A program made the position numbers and the translations under genes. A stretch of DNA of 64,000 nucleotides. Origin: Amycolatopsis eburnea. GTDB taxonomy: Bacteria > Actinomycetota > Actinomycetes > Mycobacteriales > Pseudonocardiaceae. Location of the stretch: assembly GCF_003937945.1 (NCBI RefSeq), contig NZ_RSEC01000008.1, positions 209,506 to 273,505 of the forward strand, read 5' to 3'. Within the stretch, counting starts at the first letter, position 1. Each line of letters opens with the position of its first letter. The notes beneath the pieces were generated by a model. The model did not search any database and was not told the DNA's origin. It saw nothing but the letters and a program-made list of their open reading frames with translations. Shown piece by piece: positions 47,911 to 57,347 of the stretch.

Positions 47911-49044
47911 TCAGGACAGGGACTGCACGGCTTCGCGCACGACCTCGCCGACGCGGGTGACCTCGGCGTCGGTGAGGTTGGCGTGCATCGGGATCGCGAG
48001 CTGACGCGCGAACGCGTCCGCCGAGACGGGCAGCGGCGCCTGGGGACCGTAGATCGGCTGGAGGTGGGAGGCGTAGGTGCCGAAGTTGCACTGGACGCCC
48101 TGCTCGCGGATCCGCAGGGCCAGCGCGTCGCGGCTGAGCTCCGGCGCGACCGTGAGGAGGTAGGCCTGCCACGGGTGCTCCCGGTCGGGCAGTTCCACCG
48201 GGACGGTCAGCGCGTCGACGTCTTCGAAGGCTTCGTGGTAGCGCTTCGCGACCGAGCGGCGGGCGGCGAGGAGGTCCGGCAGGCGGTCGAGCTGGACGTT
48301 CATGATCGCGGCCTGGACGTCCGACATGCGGAAGTTCCAGCCCAGCTCGTGGAACTCCGGGATCGGCAGCGTGGCCGAGCCCTCGCGGCTGATCGCCGGC
48401 TCGATGCCGTAGGTGTGCAGCTTGCGGGCGTGCGCGATGAGGTCTTCGCGGTCCGAGACGAGCGCGCCGCCCTCCCCCGCGGTGATGCCCTTGCGGCCGT
48501 GGAAGGAGAACGCGGCGAGGTCGGCGAGGCTGCCCGCGGGCCGCGTCTTGTACGTCGCGCCGGCGGCGCACGCGGCGTCCTCGAAGAGCCAGAGGCCGTG
48601 CTCGTCGGCGATCGCGCGGTACTCGTCGAAGTCACCGGGCTGGCCGGCGACGTCGACGGCGAGGATGCCGACGGTCTTGCTCGTGATCAGCGACTCGACG
48701 TGGGCCGGGTCCGCGCTGAAGACGTCCGGGCGGATGTCGGCGAAGACCGGCTTCGCGCCCGCCTGGACGACGGCGTGGCCGGTCGCCGGGAACGTGTAGT
48801 CGCCGACGATCACCTCGTCGCCCGGCTGGACGCCGAGGACCTTGAGCCCCAGGAAGAGCGCCGAACCGCAGTTCGCGGTCGTCAAGGCGTGCGCGGTGCC
48901 GGCGACCTGCGCGAACCGCTCTTCGAAGCGGCGGCACGCGGGGCCGGCGCCGGCCAGCCAGCCGGATCGGAAGACCTCGGCGACGGCGGCGAGCTCCTCT
49001 TCGCCGACGGTCGGCTGACCTAGGGCAATGCTGTCGGACGGCAT
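47911..49044 (-). CDS. DegT/DnrJ sugar aminotransferase of the second sugar operon
   Basis: 377 aa PLP enzyme with FEDAACAAGATYK and the lysine in FSFHGRKGITAGEGG. It starts a four-gene operon (aminotransferase, epimerase, GT4, acetyltransferase), suggesting assembly of an N- or O-acetylated aminosugar branch. ATG 49044 has GGGAGAGG just upstream. A TATACA box lies about 30 nt before the start at 49076-49081. Confidence 0.85.
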   Translation of the reverse strand: MPSDSIALGQPTVGEEELAAVAEVFRSGWLAGAGPACRRFEERFAQVAGTAHALTTANCGSALFLGLKVLGVQPGDEVIVGDYTFPATGHAVVQAGAKPVFADIRPDVFSADPAHVESLITSKTVGILAVDVAGQPGDFDEYRAIADEHGLWLFEDAACAAGATYKTRPAGSLADLAAFSFHGRKGITAGEGGALVSDREDLIAHARKLHTYGIEPAISREGSATLPIPEFHELGWNFRMSDVQAAIMNVQLDRLPDLLAARRSVAKRYHEAFEDVDALTVPVELPDREHPWQAYLLTVAPELSRDALALRIREQGVQCNFGTYASHLQPIYGPQAPLPVSADAFARQLAIPMHANLTDAEVTRVGEVVREAVQSLS

Positions 49045-49159
49045 ACCTCTCCCATTGCGTGGGGACCCGGCGAAGTGTATATACGCACGCTCAGCTGATT
49101 CACAGGCCCACGCCGTACTCCACTTTCGAGTGACACCCGTCGCGGCCCGATCGACGTCC

Positions 49160-49165
49160 TACGCT
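49160..49165 (+). promoter_or_regulatory. -10 element (TACGCT) of the SARP-type regulator
   Basis: 6 nt before ATG 49172; leaderless type. The 127-bp divergent gap is shared with the aminotransferase operon. Confidence 0.5.
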
Positions 49166-49171
49166 GGGCGC

Positions 49172-52100
49172 ATGCGATTCGGGGTGCTGGGGGCCGTCGC
49201 CGCGTGGGCGCCGGACGGCACGCAGGTGGCGGTGGGCGGACCGCGCTCGCGGACGCTGCTGGCGTTGCTGGCGCTGGAGGCCGGCCGGTTCGTCCCGGCC
49301 GACCGGCTGATCGACGGCATGTACGGCGAGTACCCGCCGGACGGCGCCGCGAACGCGCTCCAGTCCCAGGTGTCGCGGCTGCGGACGGCGGTGAAGGAAC
49401 TGGCCCCGGTCGAGTTCACCGCGGCCGGGTACCGGCTGGCCGTCGGACCGGACGAAGTGGACGTTCACGCCTTCGAACGCCTGGCGCGCGAAGGGCGTGC
49501 GCTGCTGAAGAACGGCGAAGCCGCGCGGGCCGCGGAGCTGCTGGGCGGCGCGCTGGCGCTGTGGCGCGGGCCGGCGTTCAGCGATCTGGCGGACGCGCCG
49601 TTCGCCGCCGCCCAGGTCGCGCGGCTCGACGAGCTGCGGGCCGACGCCGTGGACGACCACGTCGAGGCCCGGCTGGCGCTGGGGCAGGCCGAAGACGTCC
49701 TGACCGGACTGCGGGAGACCGTCGCCGCGCGGCCGCTGCGGGAACGGCCGCGGGCCCAGCTCGTGCGGGCGCTGGCCGCCGCGGGACGACCCGCGGACGC
49801 GCTGGCCGCGTTCGAGGACGCCCGCCGCACGCTGGCCGACGAGCTGGGCGCCGACCCCGGCGCGGAACTCGCCGAAGCCCACCTCGCGGTGCTGCGCGGG
49901 GAGACCGAGCAGCCGGTGATCCCGGCGCTGCCCGCCCAGCTGACCAGCTTCGTCGGCCGGGACGCCGAGCTGCGGCAGGTCGCGGAGCTGCTGGGGCGCA
50001 ACCGGCTCGTGACGCTGACCGGGCCGGGCGGCACCGGCAAGACCCGGCTGGCCATCGAAGTCACCGCCGCCGAAGCCGGACCGGTCGCGTTCGCCGAGCT
50101 CGCCCCGCACGAAGGCGGCGGTGTCGTCCCCGCGGTGCTGACCGCGCTCGGCCTGCGGGAGGGCTCCCGCGGCGGCCCGCAGGACCCGGTCGAGCGGCTG
50201 ATCGGCGCGCTGCGCGACCGGACGACGTTGCTCGTGCTCGACAACTGCGAGCACGTCGTCGACGTCGCGGCCCGGCTGACCGCGCGGCTGCTCGCCGCGT
50301 GCCCGGGGCTGCGGGTGCTGGCGACCAGCCGGGAACCGCTCGGCATCACCGGCGAGCAGCTGGCCCCCGTGCCGCGGCTGGCCGTCCCGCCGCCCGGGAC
50401 GCCCGCCGGGCAGGCGCGCGGGTTCGCGGCGATCCGGCTCTTCGCCGACCGCGCCGCCGCGAGCGATCCCGCGTTCGCGCTCGACGAGACCACGATCGGC
50501 GACGTCCAGCACATCTGCGCGGCCCTCGACGGGCTGCCGCTGGCGCTGGAGCTGGCCGCGGCCCGGGTCCGGGCGCTACCCGCGGGCGAGATCGCGGCCC
50601 GGCTCGACGACCGGTTCCGGCTGCTGGCCCGCGGCAGCCGGACGGCCGAGGCGCGGCACCGCTCGCTGCGCGGCGTCGTCGAGTGGAGCTGGGACCTGCT
50701 CGACGACGAGGAGCGCGAACTTGCGCGGCGGCTCACCGTGTTCGCCGGCGGCGCGACCGCCGCGGCCGCCGCCGAGGTGTGCGGCGCCGACGTCGACCTG
50801 CTGCCGGAGCTGGCGGGCAAGTCCCTCGTCGAGGCGGTCGGGGGCCGGTTCCGGATGCTGGAGACGATCCGCGCGTTCGGCGCGGAGAAGCTCGCCGAGG
50901 CGGGCGAGACCGAGCGGATCCACCGCGCGCACGCGGAGTACTTCCTGCGGTTCGCCGAGGAAGCCGACCCGATGCTGCGGACCGCGGCGCAGCTCGAGTG
51001 GCTCGACCGGTTCGACGCCGAGTACGACAACGTCCTGGCCGCCCTGCGCTGGGCCACCGCGCACGACGTCGGGCTGGCGCTGCGGCTGGTGCCGCTGCTG
51101 GCGATGTACTGGTGGATGCGCGGACGGCGGTTCGAGGGCGCCGGGCTGTCGCTGGAGGTCGTCTCGCGCTGCTCGCCGGAGCTGCAGGAGCAGTACCCCG
51201 AAGAGTTCCTGGTGTGCGTGCTCGGCGCGTTGTCCGGGAACCCCCACGAGACGCTGGAGCAGTACCTGCCGCTGGTGCGCGAGTACTCGGTGAACGGCGA
51301 CTGGACGCCCCGGAACCCGATGCTGGTGATGCTGATGGGCGTCGTCGTCGGGCCGCCCGGCGACGACGAGCAGATGCTCGGGCGCGGCAAGGGGCTGCTC
51401 ACCCGCGGTGACCCGTGGGGCTGGGCGTTGCTGCCGACGGGCGTCGGCCTGCGGGCGATGATGCTGGGCGAGCTGGCCGAGGCCGAGGAAGGGCTGCGCG
51501 AGGGCGCGGCGCAGTTCCGCGCGCTGGGCGAGCGGTGGGGCCTGTCGATGGCGCTGGACCACCTGTCGCAGCTGCTGACCTGGCGGGGCGAGCACGAAGC
51601 GGCGCTGCCGCTGATGGACGAAGCGCTGAGCCTGATGCACGAGATCGGCGCGACGGACGACGTGGCCGACCTGATCTGCCGCCGCGCGTGGACCCGGCTG
51701 CTCTCGGGCGACCGCGCGGGCGCGCAGGCCGACTACGACCTCGCCGCGGCGACGGCCCGGCGCGCGGGCATGCCGGAGTCCCGCGCGGCGGCGTACGTCG
51801 GACTGGCGAACCTGGCCCGGTACGAAGGCGACCTGGCCGCGGCCCGGTCGCTGAACGAGCGCGCGCTGGCGGAGTGCCCCGGCGGGTCCTTCGCGGCGGA
51901 ATCGGTCCGCGCGGGCGCGCTGATCTCGCTGGGCTGGCTGGCGGTGGCGGAAGGCCGCCCGGCCGAGGCGGCCCAGTTGCACCGGGAGGCGCTGCTGATG
52001 GGACACCGGTGGCACGCGGGCGACGTGGTGGCGTTCGCGCTGGAGGGCCTGGCCGGCGCCGCCCAGCCGGAACCGGCGGCCCTCCTGCTCGGCGCGGCCG

Positions 52101-52261
52101 CGGGGGTCCGCGGGACGGCGATCCCGGGTGATCCGGACGCCGCCGCGGTGCGGGCGCGGGTGCTGGATTCGCTGGGTGGGGAGGGTTTCGAGCGGGCGTA
52201 CGCGACGGGGGCGGGGATGAGCGCGCAGAAGGCGCTGACGGCGGCCGGACTGGTGGGCTGA
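49172..52261 (+). CDS. Large SARP (AfsR-type) transcriptional regulator
   Basis: 1029 aa. Domains in order: OmpR-like winged helix (about 1-92), BTAD (about 95-240), an NB-ARC-like ATPase with P-loop GPGGTGKT (284-291) and LVLDNCEH (D357), then TPR-like helical repeats to the end (about 560-1029). Such proteins are ATP-responsive activators in actinomycetes. ATG 49172 is preferred over upstream in-frame starts because it follows the -10 directly. The divergent sugar operon is a plausible target, by position only. Confidence 0.87.
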   Translation: MRFGVLGAVAAWAPDGTQVAVGGPRSRTLLALLALEAGRFVPADRLIDGMYGEYPPDGAANALQSQVSRLRTAVKELAPVEFTAAGYRLAVGPDEVDVHAFERLAREGRALLKNGEAARAAELLGGALALWRGPAFSDLADAPFAAAQVARLDELRADAVDDHVEARLALGQAEDVLTGLRETVAARPLRERPRAQLVRALAAAGRPADALAAFEDARRTLADELGADPGAELAEAHLAVLRGETEQPVIPALPAQLTSFVGRDAELRQVAELLGRNRLVTLTGPGGTGKTRLAIEVTAAEAGPVAFAELAPHEGGGVVPAVLTALGLREGSRGGPQDPVERLIGALRDRTTLLVLDNCEHVVDVAARLTARLLAACPGLRVLATSREPLGITGEQLAPVPRLAVPPPGTPAGQARGFAAIRLFADRAAASDPAFALDETTIGDVQHICAALDGLPLALELAAARVRALPAGEIAARLDDRFRLLARGSRTAEARHRSLRGVVEWSWDLLDDEERELARRLTVFAGGATAAAAAEVCGADVDLLPELAGKSLVEAVGGRFRMLETIRAFGAEKLAEAGETERIHRAHAEYFLRFAEEADPMLRTAAQLEWLDRFDAEYDNVLAALRWATAHDVGLALRLVPLLAMYWWMRGRRFEGAGLSLEVVSRCSPELQEQYPEEFLVCVLGALSGNPHETLEQYLPLVREYSVNGDWTPRNPMLVMLMGVVVGPPGDDEQMLGRGKGLLTRGDPWGWALLPTGVGLRAMMLGELAEAEEGLREGAAQFRALGERWGLSMALDHLSQLLTWRGEHEAALPLMDEALSLMHEIGATDDVADLICRRAWTRLLSGDRAGAQADYDLAAATARRAGMPESRAAAYVGLANLARYEGDLAAARSLNERALAECPGGSFAAESVRAGALISLGWLAVAEGRPAEAAQLHREALLMGHRWHAGDVVAFALEGLAGAAQPEPAALLLGAAAGVRGTAIPGDPDAAAVRARVLDSLGGEGFERAYATGAGMSAQKALTAAGLVG

Positions 52262-52325
52262 GTCGGGTCGGCGGCGCCGCTGGGGCACGTCAAGGCCGCG
52301 GCGACGATCCGGCGCGGGATTCGCG

Positions 52326-52331
52326 TAGCCT
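52326..52331 (+). promoter_or_regulatory. -10 element (TAGCCT) of lhgO
   Basis: 8 nt before GTG 52340; leaderless type. Confidence 0.45.
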
Positions 52332-52339
52332 GGTCGATC

Positions 52340-53527
52340 GTGCGCAACGTGGTGGTCGTCGGGGGCGGGATCGTCGGGCTGGCTGTGGCTTGGGAGCTGA
52401 CCAAGCGGGGGCTGGACGTCACCGTGCTGGAGAAGGAGTCCCGGTGGGCGGCCCACCAGACCGGGCACAACTCGAACGTCGTGCACGCCGGGCTCTACTA
52501 CAAGCCCGGCTCGTTCAAGGCGCGGATGTCCGTCGCCGGCAACCGGTCCATCGTGGACTTCGCGCGCCAGTACGGCGTGCCGGTCGAGGTGTGCGGGAAG
52601 CTCGTCGTCGCCACCGACGAACGCGAGATCCCCGCGCTGAACACGCTCGCCGAGCGGGCCGAGGCCAACGGCGTGCCGGCCAAGCGGATCTCGCCCGCGG
52701 AAGCCCGTGAGTACGAGCCCGAAGTCGCCTGCGTCGCCGCGTTGCGGGTCGAGTCCACCGGGATCATCGACTTCCCCGCCGTCTGCCACGCGCTCGTGCG
52801 GCTGCTCGACGAAGCCGGGGTCGACCTGCGGCTGGACAGTCCCGCGCTGGCCATCCGGGCGGGCGCGAACGGCGGGGTCGAGGTCGCCACCGGCAGCGAC
52901 GTCGTCGTCGCGGACGCCCTCGTCAACTGCGCCGGCCTGCACTCCGACCGCGTCGCGCGGATGGCCGGGATCACGCCGTCGGCGAAGATCGTGCCGTTCC
53001 GCGGTGAGTACTACGAGCTCAAGCCGGACCGGCGGCACCTGGTCAAGGGCCTGATCTACCCGGTTCCGGACCCCACGCTGCCGTTCCTCGGCGTGCACCT
53101 CACGCGGATGCTCGACGGCAGCGTGCACGCCGGCCCGAACGCCGTGCTCGCGCTGCGCCGCGAGGGCTACCGCTGGGGTGACTTCTCCGCGAAGGACGTC
53201 GCCGAGGTCGCGGCCTTCCCCGGTGTCTGGCGGCTCGCGAAGAAGTACGCGTTCCCGACCGGGCTCGACGAGGTCCGCCGCTCGTTCTCGAAGAAGCGCT
53301 TCGCCGCCAGCCTCGCCCGGCTCGTCCCGGCCGTCACCGAGGCCGACATCGTCCGCCACGGCTCCGGCGTCCGCGCCCAGGCCATGCGCCGCGACGGCTC
53401 GCTCGTCGACGACTTCCTCATCGAGACCGCGCGCGACCAGGTGCACGTCCTGAACGCGCCGTCACCGGCCGCGACGAGCGCGCTGGAGATCGCGCGCCAC
53501 ATCGCGGACCAGGTGTCGGAGGCCTAG
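52340..53527 (+). CDS. lhgO: L-2-hydroxyglutarate oxidase
   Basis: 395 aa FAD-dependent oxidase of the DAO fold. VVVGGGIVGLAVAWEL binds FAD, and HQTGHNSNVVHAGLYY is the LhgO/L2HGDH signature. The C-terminal GVRAQAMRRDGSLVDDF also matches. It oxidises L-2-hydroxyglutarate to 2-oxoglutarate. The stop shares CTAG (53524-53527) with the convergent lipoprotein gene. Confidence 0.9.
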   Translation: MRNVVVVGGGIVGLAVAWELTKRGLDVTVLEKESRWAAHQTGHNSNVVHAGLYYKPGSFKARMSVAGNRSIVDFARQYGVPVEVCGKLVVATDEREIPALNTLAERAEANGVPAKRISPAEAREYEPEVACVAALRVESTGIIDFPAVCHALVRLLDEAGVDLRLDSPALAIRAGANGGVEVATGSDVVVADALVNCAGLHSDRVARMAGITPSAKIVPFRGEYYELKPDRRHLVKGLIYPVPDPTLPFLGVHLTRMLDGSVHAGPNAVLALRREGYRWGDFSAKDVAEVAAFPGVWRLAKKYAFPTGLDEVRRSFSKKRFAASLARLVPAVTEADIVRHGSGVRAQAMRRDGSLVDDFLIETARDQVHVLNAPSPAATSALEIARHIADQVSEA

Positions 53528-54528
53528 CCCGGCAGGTTCGGCGTCACCAGCGGCAGGGCCTGCTTCACGATGTCGCAGGTCTTGGTGTCGTCCCCGATGA
53601 ACCCGCTGACCACCTGGATCGACGACGTCTCGGTGACCGCCAGCGTCGCGCCGCAGGTCGCCCGCAGGCCGCCCATGTTCGGGTACAGGCCCCACTTCTT
53701 GCCGCCGACGTCGATGGTCTCGGTCGGGTTGACGCCCTTCGCGCCGGGCCAGTCCGCCACCGGTGTGCTGGGGCCGAACCAGACCTCGAACGCCTTCTGG
53801 CCCTCGTCGCCGTCGGTGTCGTCCCAGAGGCAGTACGTCGAGTTCGGGATCACGGTCGAGTTGGTCTTCTCACCCTGGGGCGAGATGTTCTTCAGCTGCG
53901 CCACCTGGTCGGGCTTGAGCGTGGCGCACGGGTCGGCCGACAGCAGCGGGCCGCCCGGCTCCGGCTTCGCCGACGTCCGCGGCGTGATCGGCGGCGCGTC
54001 CTGGCCGCCGGGCAGGTGCGCCGCGACCTGCGGGATCACCTGTTTCACCAGCTCGCACGACTTCTCGAGGTCGCTCGTCGAGACGCCGACGAAGGCGAAC
54101 GACTTGTCACCGAGCGAGGTGTAGAGCGTGCAGTCGTCGGGGAGGATCGAGCCGTACTGCGTCCAGCTGAACCCGCCGATCTCCTGCGGCGAGGACTTCG
54201 GGACGGCGCCGGCGATGTACTCGTTGAAGTCCATGTCCGACGCGAGACCGACGCTGAGCACGGCCGACAGGTCGTCTTCGTCCTTCAGGCTCCAGAAGCA
54301 CGTCGGCGGTTGGAGGCGGTCCTTGTCCTCCGCCACCGATTTGCCCGGCTGCTGGTAGCCGAGGGCGTCGACCTGGGATTCGTCGAGCAGCTTGCAGGCG
54401 TCGACAGCCTTGACGACCGGGCCCTGGCCGGGCACCGGCGACGCCGAGCCGCCGACGGCCACCGTGCACCCGGCGGTCACCACGGTCACCGCGGCCAGCG
54501 CCACCGCCACCTGCCACTTCATGCGCAT
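53524..54528 (-). CDS. Lipoprotein with two tandem DUF3558-like domains
   Basis: 334 aa. Lipobox VTAGC (residues 17-21). Two DUF3558-like halves: ACKLLDESQVDAL ... SCELVKQVIPQVAAHLPG (about 44-173), and PCATLKPDQVAQL ... TCDIVKQALPLVTPNLPG (about 200-334), so an internal duplication is clear. Surface-exposed; function unknown. ATG 54528 follows GGGAGG with 4 nt spacing; a second ATG is two codons on. Confidence 0.82.
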   Translation of the reverse strand: MRMKWQVAVALAAVTVVTAGCTVAVGGSASPVPGQGPVVKAVDACKLLDESQVDALGYQQPGKSVAEDKDRLQPPTCFWSLKDEDDLSAVLSVGLASDMDFNEYIAGAVPKSSPQEIGGFSWTQYGSILPDDCTLYTSLGDKSFAFVGVSTSDLEKSCELVKQVIPQVAAHLPGGQDAPPITPRTSAKPEPGGPLLSADPCATLKPDQVAQLKNISPQGEKTNSTVIPNSTYCLWDDTDGDEGQKAFEVWFGPSTPVADWPGAKGVNPTETIDVGGKKWGLYPNMGGLRATCGATLAVTETSSIQVVSGFIGDDTKTCDIVKQALPLVTPNLPG

Positions 54529-54592
54529 TGATCCTCCCGTTCGGCCCGGACCTTACTGGGACGAACGGAGCAGCACCGGGGATCCACCCAAA

Positions 54593-55855
54593 TCAGCGAG
54601 GCGTGAGGACTTCCTTGCCGCCGACGAACGGGCGCAGCGCCTCCGGTACGCGGACCGAGCCGTCCGCCTGCTGGTGGTTCTCGACGATCGCGACGATCCA
54701 CCGGGTGGTGGCCAGCGTGCCGTTGAGCGTCGCGGCGATCTGCGGCTTGCCGTTCTCGTCGCGGTAGCGGACCGACAGCCGGCGGGCCTGGAACGTCGTG
54801 CAGTTCGACGTCGAGGTCAGCTCGCGGTAGGTGTCCTGGGTCGGGATCCACGCCTCGCAGTCGAACTTGCGGTGCGCGGACGTGCCGAGGTCGCCGGTCG
54901 CGGTGTCGATCACCCGGTAGGGCACCTCGATCTTGGCGAGCATCTGCTCTTCCCAGCCGAGCAGCCGCTCGTGCTCCGCCTCGGCGTCGGCCGGCTTGGC
55001 GTAGACGAACATCTCGACCTTGTCGAACTGGTGCACGCGGATGATGCCGCGGGTGTCCTTGCCGTACGAGCCGGCCTCGCGGCGGTAGCAGGACGACCAG
55101 CCGGCGTAGCGGTTCGGGCCGTCGTTCAGGTCGAGGATCTCGTCGGCGTGGAAGCCCGCGAGCGGCACCTCCGACGTGCCGACGAGGTACAGGTCGTCGT
55201 CCTCGAGGTGGTAGATCTCGCTCGAGTGCTGCCCGAGGAAACCGGTGCCGGCCATGATCTCCGGGCGGACCAGCGACGGCGTGATCATCGGCGTGAAGCC
55301 GTTTTCGAGCGCCTGCGCGATGGCCATGTTGAGCAGGCCGAGCTGCAGCTGCGCGCCGACGCCGGTGAGGAAGTAGAACCGCGAGCCCGACACCTTCGCG
55401 CCGCGCTCCATGTCGACGCCGCCGAGGGCTTCGAGCAGCTCGAGGTGGTCCTTCGGGGCGAAGTCGAACTTCGTCGGCTCGCCGACGTGCTTGAGCACGG
55501 CGAAGTCGTCCTCGCCGCCGACCGGCGCGTCCGGGTGCACCAGGTTCGGCACGGTCCGGAAGAGCTGGTCGAACTCCTCCGACGACGTGTTCTGCTCCGC
55601 TTCGGCGGCCTTGACCTGCGCGGCGAGCTCCTTGGCCGTGGCCAGCAGCTGCTGCTTCTCCGCCGGCGGCGCCTTCGGGATCTGCTTGCCCAGGAGCTTC
55701 TGCTCGTTGCGAAGCTTGTCCGCGGCCGCGATGGAAGACCGGCGCCGGGTGTCGAGGGAGAGCAGCTTGTCGACCACTCCCTCGTCTTCACCACGAGCGC
55801 GCTGCGACGCGCGCACGGCTTCCGGGTCTTCGCGCAGAGTCCTGGGGTCAATCAC
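54593..55855 (-). CDS. serS: Seryl-tRNA synthetase
   Basis: 420 aa. An N-terminal coiled-coil tRNA-binding arm (about 30-110) precedes the class II core: motif 2 in [20 protein letters not shown] and motif 3 in [17 protein letters not shown]. Start GTG 55855 (MIDPRTLRE) is the conserved family N-terminus and lies 8 nt after TACCCT. Confidence 0.97.
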   Translation of the reverse strand: MIDPRTLREDPEAVRASQRARGEDEGVVDKLLSLDTRRRSSIAAADKLRNEQKLLGKQIPKAPPAEKQQLLATAKELAAQVKAAEAEQNTSSEEFDQLFRTVPNLVHPDAPVGGEDDFAVLKHVGEPTKFDFAPKDHLELLEALGGVDMERGAKVSGSRFYFLTGVGAQLQLGLLNMAIAQALENGFTPMITPSLVRPEIMAGTGFLGQHSSEIYHLEDDDLYLVGTSEVPLAGFHADEILDLNDGPNRYAGWSSCYRREAGSYGKDTRGIIRVHQFDKVEMFVYAKPADAEAEHERLLGWEEQMLAKIEVPYRVIDTATGDLGTSAHRKFDCEAWIPTQDTYRELTSTSNCTTFQARRLSVRYRDENGKPQIAATLNGTLATTRWIVAIVENHQQADGSVRVPEALRPFVGGKEVLTPR

Positions 55856-55863
55856 GAAGACAG

Positions 55864-55869
55864 AGGGTA
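55864..55869 (-). promoter_or_regulatory. -10 element (TACCCT) of serS
   Basis: 8 nt from GTG 55855 on the minus strand; leaderless type. Confidence 0.45.
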
Positions 55870-55876
55870 GTCCGTA

Positions 55877-55914
55877 CAGACTGTGCGGCCCTACTGGGTT
55901 ATCCCGACAGTCTG
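55877..55914. promoter_or_regulatory. Inverted repeat in the serS/aminotransferase divergent region
   Basis: CAGACTGT (55877-55884) and ACAGTCTG (55907-55914), perfect 8-bp arms 22 bp apart, lying between the two divergent promoters. Possible operator; no regulator gene is adjacent. Confidence 0.3.
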
Positions 55915-55918
55915 ATCG

Positions 55919-55948
55919 TTGAAGCCCTGTTCACGGCGTCCCCATACT
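55919..55948 (+). promoter_or_regulatory. Promoter of the class III aminotransferase
   Basis: -35 TTGAAG (55919-55924), 18-nt spacer, -10 CATACT (55943-55948), followed by ribosome-binding GGAGGAGG (55962-55969) and ATG 55977. Confidence 0.45.
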
Positions 55949-55976
55949 CCAGGGAAACCCCGGAGGAGGCGCCCCG

Positions 55977-57269
55977 ATGACCGACGAGCTGCTCGCCCGG
56001 CACCGCGCAGTCATGCCGTCCTGGATGTCCCTGCTCTACGAAGAGCCGATCGAGATCGTGCACGCGCACGACCGGCGCATGACCGACTCGCAGGGCCGCA
56101 CCTACCTCGACTTCTTCGCCGGGGTGCTGACCAACTCGATGGGCTACGACGTCGCCGAGATCGGCGACGCGGTCCGCAAGCAGCTCGACACCGGCATCCT
56201 GCACACCTCGACGCTGTACCTGATCCGCTCGCAGGTGGAGCTGGCCGAGCGGATCGCGAAGCTGTCGAACATCCCGGACGCGAAGGTGTTCTTCACCAAC
56301 TCCGGCAGCGAGGCCAACGACACGGCGCTGATGCTCGCGACGCAGTTCCGGCGCAGCAACCAGGTGCTGGCGATGCGGAACTCCTACCACGGCCGGTCCT
56401 TCGGGACGGTCGCGATCACCGGCAACCGCGGCTGGTCGGCGTCGGCGCTGAGCCCGGTCAAGGTCAACTACGTCCACGGCGGGTACCGCTACCGCAGCCC
56501 GTTCCGTGACCTGCCGGACGCCGCCTACATCGACGCCTGCGTCGCGGACCTGGTGGACGTGCTCGACACGGCGACCGCGGGCGACGTCGCCTGCCTGATC
56601 GCCGAGCCCATCCAGGGCGTCGGCGGCTTCAGCCTCCCGCCGGACGGGCTGTTCCGGGCGATGAAGGAGGTCCTGGACTCCTACGGGGTGCTGTTCGTCT
56701 CCGACGAGGTCCAGACCGGCTGGGGCCGCACCGGCGAGCACTTCTGGGGCATCGACGCGCACGGCGTGACGCCGGACATGATGACGTTCGCGAAGGGGCT
56801 GGGCAACGGGCTCGCGGTCGGCGGCGTGGTGGCCCGCGGCGACGTCTTGGACTGCTTCCAGGCCCAGTCGTTCTCGACGTTCGGCGGCAACCCCGTGTCG
56901 ATGGCCGGGGCGACGGCAGTGCTGGACTACATCAAGGACCACGACCTGCAGGCGAACTGCGCGGCCCGCGGGTCGCAGCTGATCTCCGGGCTGCGTGCCT
57001 CGGACAGCCCGATCGTGGCCGAGGTGCGGGGCAAGGGCCTGATGATCGGCGTCGAGCTGATCAAGCCGGGCACGACCGAGCCGAACGTGCCGGCGGCGGC
57101 GCGGATGCTGGAGGAGACCAAGAGACGCGGCCTGCTGATCGGCAAGGGCGGCCTGCACGGCAACGTGCTGCGCCTGGGTCCGCCGATGACGTTGACCGCC
57201 GAGGAAGCCCAGGAAGGCCTCGACATCCTGCTCGACTCCTTGGCGGCCACGCACGCGGCGCTGGGCTGA
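55977..57269 (+). CDS. Class III PLP aminotransferase (AGXT2-like)
   Basis: 430 aa. FTNSGSEANDTALMLA phosphate-binding region, SDEVQTGWGRTGEHFWG with the ring-binding Asp, and the PLP lysine in TFAKGLGNGLAVGG. Closest in pattern to alanine-glyoxylate aminotransferase 2 and related omega-amino-acid transaminases. Substrate is not fixed by the sequence. ATG 55977 has a very strong SD. It appears monocistronic. Confidence 0.87.
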   Translation: MTDELLARHRAVMPSWMSLLYEEPIEIVHAHDRRMTDSQGRTYLDFFAGVLTNSMGYDVAEIGDAVRKQLDTGILHTSTLYLIRSQVELAERIAKLSNIPDAKVFFTNSGSEANDTALMLATQFRRSNQVLAMRNSYHGRSFGTVAITGNRGWSASALSPVKVNYVHGGYRYRSPFRDLPDAAYIDACVADLVDVLDTATAGDVACLIAEPIQGVGGFSLPPDGLFRAMKEVLDSYGVLFVSDEVQTGWGRTGEHFWGIDAHGVTPDMMTFAKGLGNGLAVGGVVARGDVLDCFQAQSFSTFGGNPVSMAGATAVLDYIKDHDLQANCAARGSQLISGLRASDSPIVAEVRGKGLMIGVELIKPGTTEPNVPAAARMLEETKRRGLLIGKGGLHGNVLRLGPPMTLTAEEAQEGLDILLDSLAATHAALG

Positions 57270-57334
57270 GCCGCTCGTCGTGGGCCATCCGGTGGGGATG
57301 CCGCGGGAGCGTGGCCGCGTTCGCCCGTTCGCAC

Positions 57335-57340
57335 TAGCGT
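57335..57340 (+). promoter_or_regulatory. -10 element (TAGCGT) of the haloalkane dehalogenase
   Basis: 7 nt before GTG 57348; leaderless type, and it argues against the in-frame GTG at 57339. Confidence 0.45.
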
Positions 57341-57347
57341 GGGTCGC

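Noticed and set aside
47911..49044. Second PseC for the nonulosonate pathway
   Set aside because: It is co-operonic with a 4-epimerase-type SDR and GT4, not PseB-type genes, and a PseC is already adjacent to pseB.
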